From Blasia pusilla (lineage: Eukaryota; Marchantiophyta; Marchantiopsida; Blasiales): DNA of 64,000 bases. The stretch's first letter is position 1; each line of letters begins with the position of its first letter. The translations under genes were made by a program, and so were the position numbers. Below, piece after piece: positions 21,601 through 32,500 of this stretch. The notes beneath the pieces are model-generated. The model had not been told where the DNA came from, did no database searches, and saw only the letters and a list, made by a program, of their open reading frames with translations. The DNA lies in assembly GCA_050084515.1 (NCBI GenBank), contig CM114272.1, positions 51,336,001-51,400,000 on the forward strand. The letters are read 5' to 3'.

Positions 21601-21909
21601 TGGCATGGTGAGAGTGATGAGGAGTTGGTGCAAGGATGGCATGCGTCATTCTATTTGGGCTTGTTGGCTATGGAGAGCCAGATTGCTGAGACTTCGATGG
21701 CGAGGTTTGATGGAGAGTCCTCAGAACTAGAGGCTGGTGAGGAGACGACAGGTGACCGAGACATTCATGACGATGTAGTGGTCTTGGAGTACCTGCTAAC
21801 TGGCAGCGTCCCGAGCACAGTGGGTGCTAGAAAGCAGGATCGGATCCTACAACAAGCCAGACGGTTCTGGTGGGAGGGCACACATGTGTTTTGAGTGTGG
21901 GAGGATGGT

Positions 21910-22900
21910 AGAGTGCGTGTAGTGCCTCATCCTTTCTAGAAAGCATGTTTGGGGTGTCATGACCACGAGGAGTTGAGTCATTTTGGAGTGAAGCGGACGT
22001 ACAACTTGCTCCATATTCAGTATTGGTGGCGAGGCATGCAGATTGACGTTCAACATTTTGTCGCCTGATGCATGGTGTGTGATCGAGTCCAAGCATCGTT
22101 CAATCCTCCGACTCCAGAGTTGCATCCGCTTCCGATCATGGGTTTAGGTTATAGATGGAGTTTGGATTTTGCAGGACCTTTGCCTTTGACGGAGCGCCAT
22201 AGTCGTTATGTGTTGGTGATGGTCGAGCACTTCTCAAAGTGGATAGAGTTGGTTGCATTGTCCAAAAAAGAAAATGAGGGAGTAGCGCATGCCTTTCTAG
22301 ATCAAGTGTTGAGTTATTACGGTGCACCGGCTGAGGTGTTGACAAACCAGGTACAAAGCTCCGCGGGGATTTTTAGGCCTTGTGTGATCAGACACTAATT
22401 GACCACCGCACTACTTTGTGAGATCATCCTGAGGTGGATGGACTAGCGGAGCGGGTAGTGCAAACGATGAAGAGAGGACTACGCAAGTATGGTTTGCAGA
22501 GAGGTCACCTAGAAGATTGGGACCTTTAGTTGTCGTGGTTGGCGATGGGATACAGACTCAGCAGGCAGGCATCCTTGGCGTCTTTCTCACCGTAGTTGTT
22601 GCTTTATGTCCGAGAGCCAGATTTATCTGTGGCCCTTCGTCGAGATGTTGATGAGGTGTTGAACCTTGATGACCTTGATGTATGGATGCAAGCATGTTCT
22701 TAGAGGGCTGAGTTGTTTCAGAGAGTGATGCCCATGACGTTTGAGAACTTGGCGATTGCGCAACACCCGTATACGTTGACGTATGTGATTATTTGGGGAG
22801 GTGGTTACTACTATCCGGAGGTTTCATCAGGGAGACTATGTCTACTTGCAGCAGACGGCACCCACGATGTTGGATGTGATTGCAGGGCGCACCATTTTGA
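21910..22900 (+). pseudogene. Integrase of element 2
   Basis: The HHCC zinc-binding region is visible (H..EELSHFG..RTYNLLH, then CMVC near 22068-22079). In the DDE core the first Asp is in WSLDFAGPLP (22165-22167). The second Asp is Asn here (22345-22347) but Asp in element 3 (52514-52516). The Glu is in EVDGLAERVVQ (22449-22451). The end block RLSRQASLASFSP is also present. Integrase joins the cDNA ends to host DNA, and the 4-bp duplications of this family fit that. The C-terminal GDYVYL...ILRV.EV.PSGV segment (from about 22825) runs on into the PHD finger. Stops and frameshifts are frequent. Confidence 0.8.
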
Positions 22901-23196
22901 GAGTGCGTGAGGTTTTGCCATCCGGTGTTCTCTTATTAGAGGGATGTGATGATATGGTTTGGAAGGACCATGTGCATAACAATGCGCCATGTCATCTTTC
23001 GAACATTGACGGTACACTTGATCTTCGATTAGCAATAGTTTCCGCATGCTTGCGATGTATGTTGTGTGGATGCGCTTGTGGTGCAGCCATTGTGCTAGTC
23101 TGTGATGGGTGTTCGAGAGGATGGCATATGGCATGTTTGACGCCACCTCTCACTAGGGTTCCTCAGGGACGATGGATATGTCCCATATGTACATAA
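22801..23196 (+). pseudogene. Integrase C-terminal domain fused to a PHD finger
   Basis: Open for 131 residues. Residues 8-75 are a GPY/F-like integrase tail ([41 protein letters not shown]). Residues 86-130 form a complete C4HC3 PHD finger: Cys86, Cys89, Cys101, Cys104, His109, Cys112, Cys127, Cys130, with [17 protein letters not shown] and the Trp two residues before the last pair (GRWICPIC). PHD fingers usually read histone H3 tails, so this one may tether integration to marked chromatin, as chromodomains do in chromoviruses. The fold is intact in this copy although the rest of the integrase is not. The homologous part of element 3 is deleted. The histone-reading role is inference. Confidence 0.85.
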
Positions 23197-23364
23197 AGTA
23201 GGTAGTTCTACATTTCGACTTGTGTGTATGATATGGATGACAAGAAGATGACTAAGGATGGGACCACATGAGCACCCGGCCTTTTTGCTCTTAGCTTCCG
23301 AGAGATGTATGTCATAATAGGTAGGGATAGATGGCTATTCCGAGTTAGAGGGACCTAACCACCA

Positions 23365-23374
23365 ACTAGGGGGG
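23365..23374 (+). other. Polypurine tract of element 2
   Basis: ACTAGGGGGG, 4 nt before arm B and about 170 bp after the PHD stop codon. It is identical in elements 1 and 3. Confidence 0.75.
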
Positions 23375-23378
23375 CGAT

Positions 23379-23504
23379 TGGAGATATTTTGGTATTTCTT
23401 GTCTGGTTGTTTGGATGCCATGAGTTAGCATGGGATCGTGCGTGTTTGTGTGTGTGTTCGGTGACAAAAATGTATATTGTGGAGCGATGTGTATGCGCAC
23501 GACA
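23379..23504 (+). repeat. 3' terminal arm B of element 2 (126 bp)
   Basis: Starts TGGAGATATTTTGG and ends GCGCACGACA. It has the same 126-bp length as both B arms at the end of element 3 (56609-56734 and 57339-57464). There is no A arm between the polypurine tract and this arm. Confidence 0.8.
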
Positions 23505-23819
23505 GAGAGCTTGAGAGCTCATTCTCTCTTTGTTGAACTTGTTGGCATGAGGCGGTGGAGCTATGGTCCTCCTTGACTTGTGTGTGTAACCCAAGCCTCT
23601 CATTAGGAGAGTGGATTTGGTTTGACACGAGAGAGAGTGCACACCATGGAGAGCTTGGTGTGAGATGTTGATGTGAGATGTGATCGAATTTTCTAGAGAT
23701 ATTTTGGTACTTCTCGTCTTGTTGTTTGGATGCCATGAGTTGGCATGAGATCATGTGTGTTTATATGTATGTTTGGTGACAACAATGTATGTTGTGTAGC
23801 GATGTGTATACACACGACA
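23505..23819 (+). repeat. Right half of the older A-B unit split by element 2
   Basis: Begins in the GA stretch of arm A (GAGAGCTTGAGAGC), continues through the second half of A and a diverged B arm (from about 23694), and ends CACACGACA. GGGA follows at 23820-23823, matching 12891-12894. It is the partner of 12895-13205. Confidence 0.8.
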
Positions 23820-23823
23820 GGGA

Positions 23824-26160
23824 ACATGCGATGCATAGTTATGTAGTTTAATATAAATATACATATATAGTATATATGTGCCCAAGCTTGTAAAAGAAAT
23901 AGATGGCAATGTCATAAATTCTTAAACTCAAAAGATATGTGTTTAATTGTGAATCAGTCACCATTTCAGAAATGTTGCTCAAATAATAGTATAGATTTCA
24001 CTCAGACGGACGTTTTTGCATGTAAGCATGGCTACTACCAATGGTAGTGTTTCACGAATGATTGTGTAGCTTGATACATGTAAGTGATGAAAGAAAAAAT
24101 GCATAAAGTGAGGGCATGGTGACTAAGGCAAGAAGCATTAAAATATTTTTGTGTTAAACATACAAAAGTTGGGCAAATATTGCAACACATGGAGTGAGAG
24201 TTGTAAATGCTAGCAGGCAGAAATTTTCACAACATCGTGCAAACTAGTTTTTGGGTGGGTTATTTTATGAAGAGAGATTTGCATGTAACACCTTAGGGAG
24301 AAATGACTAAACAACAAAGTTGATAAGAACTATTGAGTCATGGCGAAGTAAGTATCAAACATAATTAGCAAATATAACAGTAGTGGGCATCCTTGGGGAA
24401 GAAGTTGCATTGTAACTACATGCTTATAAGGTAAGCCATCCAATACACCATCGTTTTGAGTAATTAGTAATAAGCATGATAAGGTTCATGCTAAAGTATG
24501 GCAAAGAGGAAAAAATATGTGGCATGGTAGTAGTTTGTTATGGGAAACATAATAGTGAAGTCATGGATTAATACCAAACATCATAAATATTGCGAGAAAG
24601 CTAATTTGCAGGTGAGAGACAATCTAATTGGGATACATTGGAAACTAGGTGTAATTCTTCAGTGCAATATCGTTTGTAGTAGTCATATAATAGTGAAACC
24701 TCAGTGGAAATGGCGCGAAGCTGCTTTTGTAGATAGATAATCCTCTTGATGTTGTAATCTTCACCTTCATCAATAGAGTGCATTAACTTAACCAATAAAT
24801 GTCATTCTGGTTATCGGATTTGTTGAGCTTCTCTTGTAGAATCTTGATATTTCTGAGTGTCGCTTCAAAAAGTGCAATAGGAACAATGTCGTTGTCGTAC
24901 ATCCGGTCGCTGATCGGTGGGAGCTTTCTTTCTTCCCTATGTAAGTGCCCGCGCTTTAGACCCTTACAAGAAATAGGGGACCTTGTTTGGAATAGTGTAT
25001 TGTAATCACTATCAAGAGACAAGTTGTCATCAACACCTAGATGCACAAGTAGACAACGCAACTGAAATTAATATTTGTACATCAAAATCCAAGAGGATCT
25101 GTAAGTTGTAAGAATACATGATATATTACACTGGAATTGATATTGTCTACAAAAAGATCACATAGTTTAAAGAAATAAGATCACGATCCACATGCACTAC
25201 TTGTAAATCTCACTCGTACTTATAGCTACCCATTTACGAGTGGCAATTAGTACGGACTCTATATTGGACCAACTTTACATCTATGAATAAAGTATTGTTA
25301 GTATTAGGGACCATTACCAACGACAAATCAACATAATAGAGAAATACGATATATGTGCAATATTTGGTTTAAATTTATAATAAACGGCTTGACATCATTC
25401 AAAAAACCATGCTCTATGTGATTTGAGTCTTTCTTGTAAATAACATTGTGATATTGTTGCAAGTCTATAACTCTATAAAATTATAAGTAGAGGATGATAT
25501 AGTACTAAGTAGTTGAAAGTGATTTTTCAATCGGTAGCTGTCTGGATATGCCACAACAAAATGCTTACTTCACCATGCACTAACTTGATAGAGCATCATA
25601 TTGCTACTTCCAAAGTAGGAACAGAAACAACAAAACTACTTTCAATTGACACAGTGACATAGTACTACTTCCATAGTAGGAATAGAAACAACAAAATTAT
25701 CTCTCTTTTTAGTTGTAAAATATCTTGAGGAATGTCAATATCATTGAAGTAGATTAGTTGTTGCTCTGGAAGATGAAGTGCTAATCCTACAATACTTGGA
25801 AGTTCACCACGCAGACTAAACTTGAAGAGATGCTAACATGCTTTTGAAGAAGATATATATATATATATATATGGAAAAATAGGAATTCCAAATATTTGAG
25901 TAAGGAGAATGAAATGAAGTTCAGAAAAAAAAATCTATATTGTTATGGGAGAGTGCGTTCTTAATTTTCAAACACCTTTCTGCTTGACAATTGGCAACTA
26001 GACAACAAGAAAATATTTCATACTACGGGAAGTAAGAAAAAAAATTGAATTCATGTGCAGTATCATTGATCTCTTCCTTTCACGAGCTATATACTAGCTC
26101 TTCAAATATTCTTTTATTTCTTGTGCATCGCACGGGCACCTTATTAGTATAATACATCAA
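23824..26160. other. AT-rich region without recognisable gene
   Basis: Short frames only. An AT dinucleotide run lies at 25853-25871. The last part may be the decayed tail of the Helitron on its right. I see no RNA gene. Confidence 0.5.
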
Positions 26161-26476
26161 AGCAATGAATTAGTAGAATCGTACCTCGCATCAAGATATG
26201 ATGTTGTCTCATTACTAAAGTTAATTGCGTTGGATATATCCATTGACAACTACACAACATCAGACCCCTTGTAAATACATTTGTTTAGTACTTGGCGGGA
26301 GAAACACTACTTGTGATTTCTGAATTAATGTGACAATCAAAGAGGGTGCATAACATAGGATTGTAGGGCACGGCCCAACAATTATCCAATGAATATTCGT
26401 ACTTAATTATCGCCCTCCCATTCTCCAATCTACAAACACACACTAACAAATCATGAATGCATGGGCCTCATATATC

Positions 26477-26716
26477 TTATAGTAATAAAGATAAGCCAAG
26501 ATCAAAAGGATCCTTATCTGCAATAGATCGGATATTTATCTTTCGTCCATGCACTTTTGGCCGCAAAAGCTTTAGGATAGCCTTTTGTAAATTTTTTGTT
26601 TCATTATCCATACATGGTGCATTTGGATTTAATAGTCCACGTGGTCTATAAACCATGCAATTAGCAACACTAGAATACAACCTTAGATGGGTAGATTGAT
26701 CAGGGATTTCTGCCAA
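26477..26716 (-). pseudogene. Helitron Rep fragment beyond the solo LTR
   Basis: An open stretch of 79 residues begins AEIPDQSTHLRLYSSV and includes NPNAPCMDNE. These blocks follow the HUH region in Helitron Rep proteins. Further downstream LDNCWAVPYNP, HINSE and TSYLDARY appear in other frames down to about 26165. It was continuous with 27940-29269 before the LTR insertion. Confidence 0.75.
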
Positions 26717-26781
26717 AATGATACGATCATACTTATAAGTGGTACGTGGTTTATTCTTATAACTTAAACTAATAAGAACGT

Positions 26782-27892
26782 TATCGTATAATAAAATTTT
26801 CCTCTATATAAACTTCTCTCTTATTAAGTGTTAGAGAGAGTTTCATAAATATTAAGAAAATTAACTTAGGAAAATAAAATTTTCATGTTTAAACCTTTTT
26901 AGGGTGCCTCATTTGTGTGATCCCAACTTTAGGAAAAGAGATAATAAAAGTAAAGTAGCGGATTTGTGTATCAATGAGAATAAAAAAAAATAGTCTTGGT
27001 TGGTGGTTAGGGTAGTTTAGGTAGTTTAAAGGATATAAAGTGAGTTGATGAGAATATTTTGGAAGAAATAACATGTAATTTACTTGTGGCAAAATGGGAT
27101 TGGCTAAGCCTTGAAAGAGAGCCACGTGGCATAAGATAAGATTAGCCTTATTTTGTTCTCTTATGGATCTTTCGTGAGTATATAAAGATGAGGGATCTTC
27201 AAGGGTTCATCACCTTCAACTTCATTTCTTGAGTCTCCTTTGTTACTCTTGAGTGGATGAAATTGGCCTTGCTTGTTCTTCCAATGAGAGTTGATTATCC
27301 CTATTGGGAGAGTGACTTGGCTAAGATATATTCTTCAAAAGTCTTGAGAGTCTAATATGTGTGGAGATGGTTATTTGGAGAGACTTGTCATCTTAGGGGA
27401 ATTTTATCATACTAGGGATGGTGGATGGTTTTGGCTTGTTACTTTTCCAATGAGAGTGGATTACCCTTTTTGGGAGAGCAATTCCACCAAAACCCATTCT
27501 TGAGGAGAATAGAGGATGTCCGTCAATCATGGATAACGATGGAGCACGAGTCGTATCCGATTTTTCTTTTCTTACTCCATACCACATGAAGATTCTCTTT
27601 GTAGATATGTATTGGTATACTCGTTATCTAGTCTACCACTTTGGGAGGCATTCATGAATCAGTTCATGCAATCAACAACCTTGATGATACTTCCTATTGT
27701 TACATACGGAAGGACATGGGATTGTACTTTGTATGTTCTTATATAGCAATCTATGGATGTTAATAGGCCTATATTATTAAGAAGTGGTCGTCTTGGCGCT
27801 ACCATTTGTGATTCCTATCGTGATAGAATGGAGATTGTATATAGTGATTCCTTACTAAAAAAGAGAGTTTCTTAGAGAGTTCACATTGCATC
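26782..27892 (+). repeat. Solo LTR of gypsy element C (copy C1)
   Basis: About 1.1 kb, similar along its length to 62661-63872. Shared stretches include the TATCGTATA start, the TCTTGGTTGGTGG block, a TATA region, and the GGACATGGGATTGTACTTTG block. AACGT lies on both sides (26777-26781 and 27893-27897), a 5-bp target duplication inside the Helitron. No internal region remains, so it is a solo LTR from LTR-LTR recombination. Confidence 0.85.
27179..27187 (+). promoter_or_regulatory. TATA box of LTR C1
   Basis: TATATAAAG, preceded by a conserved CGTGAG-like stretch and followed by a CTTCAAGGGTTCATCACCTTC block shared with C2, where TATATAAAA lies at 63069-63077. Confidence 0.55.
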
Positions 27893-27939
27893 AACGTCTT
27901 GCGTAGTTAAAAGGTCAACACTTACTCGAAGAAAAACTC

Positions 27940-29269
27940 TCGACACGACAATGTGCACATGCGGAAAACCTTATTTTTGGAATTCTATCACATGGATGCA
28001 TCCTATTACTCGACCTAATATATGCTTCTTATTGAGAAGTCATAACAACTATTTCTTTTTCTTCTAAAAAACCCGCATGACCAAATTTGGTCGGTCCGGA
28101 GTTGATTAGCCATGTAATAAGGCTGATGTAATCTCATGCCACTTTGGATTACATTTCATGATCAAAAAATAGTCATGCTTCCCCAAATGTCTTACAATTG
28201 CCATTGCATCTTAATACAATTGATGCATATAACGTGGCGCTCCAATGAAAGAAGAAGATAATATAATGCGTCTCCCAAACCTTCGACTATCCACATCATG
28301 TCAATGCATGGCATCCTTTATACCTTGATATAATTTGGCTCTAAACTCCTTCTCATTTAAGTGAACTGTGATAATGGTTTGATCTCTATAGTGGCATAGA
28401 GATTAACCATATATTCTTGAGTAAGTCAATCAAACCGCAACAAGCGATTATTACCTTCTCCTCCAATCTACATTTGAAGTAAAAAAATATGCAAATCAAG
28501 ATCTCTCTTCCTTGCCTCAAGGATGATATGTATATTAAGGTGATTGCTCAATATGCCATATGGCAAAAAATCTTAATATATGGATTGCATTCATGTAACA
28601 TGTTCCAAAAGATCTATATTAAGATCATAAGATCTAGACATAACTCTACCACGATTCTTCAATTCATTTGTAGTATCATGGACGTAGAGTTGAGAAATTT
28701 GAAAATTCCCGCCTATAAGAAGATGTAAGGGTCCAATAGAATGATAGATTTGCCTTGGACCCGAAGTGTCCAATGACACCAATTTTTTTTTCAGATGCAC
28801 TCTAGTAGATGCAAGCTAGTTTAAGAGAAAAATTATAAGCTCGAGCATGTGTAAGAAAAGGAAGATATAGACTTTTAGGACCAACACTCAAAATCAAGGA
28901 TTTAAAAAATAGAGGAGACGATTTCAAGAGTGGTAAATATATTCTCCCATAGCCACAACACACACCATACGGTGAATCACTAAACTTTGTACCTTTGACC
29001 ATTTCACATTTCCAATGCAAAGTAAAGCATGAGGGGCATATCTTTGTCATAGAACCCAATGTATGAAGATTGCTAGTAGGATTCAAACTCCTTTGTAATC
29101 GCAACTTTGTAACATCACTTTCTTGTAAATTTGATCTCCTTGCAAGATTGAGTAATTTATTTAATCTTACAACCCTATTAATAGTAGAAAATGGAAAAAT
29201 TCTTGAAGCATTCGGTATAGTGGCATTTTGTGGAGATGACACAACTCCATTAGAAGAGACGAGATCCAA
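27940..29269 (-). pseudogene. Helitron Rep N-terminal and HUH region
   Basis: The longest open part is 28802-29269 (about 155 residues), containing the CPSCFTLHW and CCGYGRIYLPLL blocks. It is followed with a frame change by 28591-28800 (IYHSIGPLHLL, QLYVHDTTNELKNR). Further downstream stretches are in mixed frames. The HUH motif HVH is encoded by 27953-27961 in the context GFPHVHIVV. In active Helitrons these two histidines hold the divalent metal and a downstream tyrosine attacks the DNA; I did not locate the tyrosine. Confidence 0.8.
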
Positions 29270-29543
29270 TCTTGATCTTAATTGATCCCCAAGTTGGGGA
29301 AGAGTCGAAGAATTGTTGAAGCATTCGGTATAGTGGCATTTTGTGGAGATGACACAACTCCATTAGAAGAGACGGGATCCAATCTTGAGCTTAATTGATC
29401 CCCAAGTTGGGGAAGAGTTGAAGAATTGTTGAAGCATTCGGTATAGTGGCATTTTGTGGAGATGACACAACTCCATTAGAAGAGACGGGATCCAATCTTG
29501 AGCTTAATTGATCCCCAAGTTGGGGAAGAGTCGAAGAATTGTC
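29205..29543 (+). repeat. 113-bp tandem repeat, three copies
   Basis: Copies begin GAAGCATTCGGTATAG at 29205, 29318 and 29431, with the next incomplete start at 29544. Copies 2 and 3 are nearly identical. The array overlaps the N-terminal coding end of the minus-strand Helitron relic. Because 113 is not a multiple of three, each copy changes the frame. Confidence 0.9.
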
Positions 29544-29545
29544 GA

Positions 29546-32500
29546 AGCGGAATAGGAAGAGTGGTAGGTAACTCAAATCATGATCATTATATAAGTAGTT
29601 GGCCCGATCGAGAATGTATTCTCGATAACTTCATGAAATGGATTTTGAGCTAATTCATGTCTCCATGATATATAACTATACTATGTGAATTGAAGATGAG
29701 CTTCTTGATTTTCTCCTACTATTACTCCATCTTCATTGGAAGGCTTGAGAAAATATCAACATATTATAAAGAATAGATACGAATAAAATATGAACAATGA
29801 AAGATTTTGAGTGAGGATATAAAAATTTAGAAATATACCTTATGAATTGACTACCAATAGTCAAAACCTACTTATTAGGAATAGTTGCAATACTCTCAAC
29901 TACCAAAGCAGGCTCAACTTGAACATAAATTGCTTTCCTTCTTTTTCTATACTCTTGATAATAAGTTTTTTTCTTCTTCTTTGGGAGCTTCCAGTTTATC
30001 AACGCAAATCGTATGTTCTTGTTTTTGGGCTTCGCCGCCTAGAACCTTTTTGGAAATCATGTATATCGACAGGATTGAATGGAATAGGAAGTCTAGACTA
30101 ACAAAGGAATGTTAAGAGCAGAGAAAATTAGAAGTCAAGATTATGTAGGATGGAAATTTTGACATGCTAAATGATCATCAATGAAGTGAAATTAATTTGG
30201 AGATGTCTTGGGGAGGAGTTAATTTTCAATGTATGGTTGTTGTGCTAAGATTTCCTTGTGACAGGCATGCCATTTTTTTGTGTGTTCACACACGTCAATT
30301 TTTGAAAGTCACGCAAATTCGTAGGATTTGATAGAAGAGGAAGTTTGTGTAATAATTGGGGGAATTGCATGATAAAAGTATATACCTACAAAAAATTGCA
30401 TGTTAGTCATCATCATGGAAATGGAAATAAGATCTCGCATCCCTACCCTAAACAAAGATGCTTACATTGGAGAGGTGTTCTCCGGTATTTCAATTTTTCT
30501 CCCTAAAATTTGTTACAAAATTGGTATATTTGTGAAAATACCAAGTGACCGTCTCTTCACGTTCATTTTTAATCTGTCAACACTCGCCATCTATACGACA
30601 CACCACGAAACTATAAATTGAAATTGAGAATTGAAATAAAAAGAGAAAATAAATGGAAAATAGGAGAAAGATGAAAATTAAATAATAAGTAAGAAATAAA
30701 TTTTAGAGGATAGAGGATAAAGGCTAGATGAGATTTTTATAATTAAGTAAAAATGGGAAGGAAAAAAATTGGAAATTAGTAGTAGAGGGGATTTGAAAAA
30801 TACAAAATTAAAGAGAATGATGAAAATTAAATGGGGAAAAAAAGATGGGAAGATGAAAAAATACAAAGAGGGACAGGGTTAAGGAGAGAAGAGATTTTTT
30901 TATTATTATAAAAATGGAAAGTTTCAATAGCCCAAACCTAACCCTAACCTAATTACCCCACCCAACCCTTTGCGCCACCGCCGCCGCCTCCGCAAATTCT
31001 ACGGCCTAGACGTTTTGGCAAGATCTAACTGCCGGTACAAAATGGACCAGTAGATCTTGAATCCAACGGCCCAGCGTCCGAGCCGCCGCCAACCCTTCCA
31101 TCCTACCCCCATCGACTCACCCCACACTCCTTCACTTCTCCCTCCTCCAACTCATATGCTCTCTTAGGCTCTCCTTCCTGGACTCTCCTCGTAGAGCACT
31201 CGACCTCCGACTCGATCGAGATCACACAGATGTTCTCTGTTGTGTTAGCGCAGAGTTTTTCATGTTCTTCCCTAAGCGTTATAGTCCACGCTCGTTGTCT
31301 CCACGCTATTTGCTGTGTTGCCCTACGCTATGTTGTCCATGCGCTTGATGTCTTTCCGCTATCTGTTGTGAACTTTCATGTGCATTGCCTATTTTGGACG
31401 CACTCATGAACTTCCATAGCTCTGATTGGATGGAAGAGCTCGAGCTCTCAATGCACATCTGCACTCATTAGGTTGCTCGCCGCGCTCGTGAGGAACTCAT
31501 GATTCACTCAATATTTGCTAAATGCAGGTAGTTTAGTCTTTTATGTCATCTAGTTGAATCTTCTACGTGTTGAGTCTGGTAGCTTGGAGCCTCATGTGGT
31601 AGTTTAAAGCCTCCCTTCTTGGAGCCTCACTTGGTAGTTGAGAGCCTTGCGGCTTGAAGCCTCGCCTACGTAGAGTTTGCATTGCAGTTTAGACATTGAG
31701 TCTTCTATATATGCTTTGCCAATTGGATTGCCACAACCAAGACTATGAGGATGTTGTCCCATTGATCATCGATGTTTCTTTGCATCTAGGTCGGGAAGAG
31801 GTGGTATTAGGGGAAATTTCAACCTGCACGTTTCTCTCTTTGTGCGTACGTAGGAAGTTCTTGGAAGGGTTATTTTAGAGTAGGGCATTGTCAAGGCTAC
31901 ACCGCTGAGTGCCCTCTAGATCTGGTCCGATTGGGCTTCAAGTGCATTGTGGGTTGCATGTGCATGCAGTTTTACATAAGTAGGGTAGGTGGATTTTGCA
32001 ATCATCTTGGTCTACGGCTTCTTATCTACCACAATAGCGGAATCACTATTAAGGTTGATGTCTATTCGAGATATTTTTAGTTGATTGATGCATCATCTAG
32101 AGTATTCGAGCTAAGTACTGATAGACATGGAGGGGTAGAGTGTTAACATAAATTCAACTTTAGTCAACAGACCCTTTATAAGAACGTCTTTTGCCAAGCC
32201 TTCACCTAAATTTGGAATATACCCCTTGTTTGATAACGTAGGGTGTCCTCCAATGGGGAGGGAGTATTTTATCGCATCCTTGAAGCCTAAAGCATGCTTG
32301 GGGGTGAGTCTCTCTTCCCAAGAAGGACTACTACAAAAGTGCAACTCAAACTTATACAATCCTCTTGAGATATGGGAGACCATTTGGAACTCTCCAATGG
32401 TTGGAGATCAAGTGACTTTACACTATAATGATTTTTTGATGAAGTGACCTTGGACAAATTCTTTCCATTCCCTTGTATGGACCTCTTTGATGTGATTCTT

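Larger units (their letters stand above)
13206..23504 (+). mobile_element. Element 2: retrotransposon with methyltransferase and PHD finger
   Basis: The most complete copy of the main family, about 10.3 kb including a 639-bp nested insertion. Order: A arm, 1.8-kb leader, Gag with zinc knuckles, protease, cytosine-5 methyltransferase, reverse transcriptase, RNase H, integrase, PHD finger, polypurine tract, B arm. GAGA flanks both ends (13202-13205 and 23505-23508); because the target is a GA stretch that alone is weak evidence, but the split halves of the host repeat unit meet exactly there. The ends are TG...CA, but the 5' and 3' arms are different sequences rather than a direct LTR pair. Every domain is recognisable and each carries frameshifts, stops or lost catalytic residues, so this copy is inactive. 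Confidence 0.85.
26160..29270 (-). mobile_element. Helitron A: Rep part of a Helitron, minus strand
   Basis: Read from 29269 downwards in several frames. A Helitron N-terminal block comes first (CPSC..LHW, CCGYGRIYLPLL, YNFSL), then IYHSIGPL and QLYVHDTTNELKNR, then LYQGIKDA..., RRIILSSSFIGAPRYMHQLY, AIVRHLGK and CNPKWHEI. Next come the HUH motif (GFPHVHIVV), AEIPD..., NPNAPCM, LDNCWAVPYNP and finally TSYLDARY near 26200. This order is that of Helitron Rep proteins, the HUH endonucleases that nick DNA for rolling-circle transposition. The helicase half is missing on this side. A solo LTR (26782-27892) splits it between the HUH motif and the AEIPD block. Many stops make it a relic. Confidence 0.85.

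Noticed and set aside
22713-22910. Separate small protein before the PHD finger
   Set aside because: It is the integrase tail read out of frame; the true register is at 22801-23196.
13206-23504. Tyrosine-recombinase retrotransposon (DIRS/Ngaro) on the basis of the split repeats
   Set aside because: No tyrosine recombinase is seen, while HHCC and DDE integrase motifs and target duplications are present.
30936-30960. Telomere-like AAACCTAACCCTAACC text
   Set aside because: Only two or three degenerate units. Too short for an interstitial telomere block; at best a telobox.
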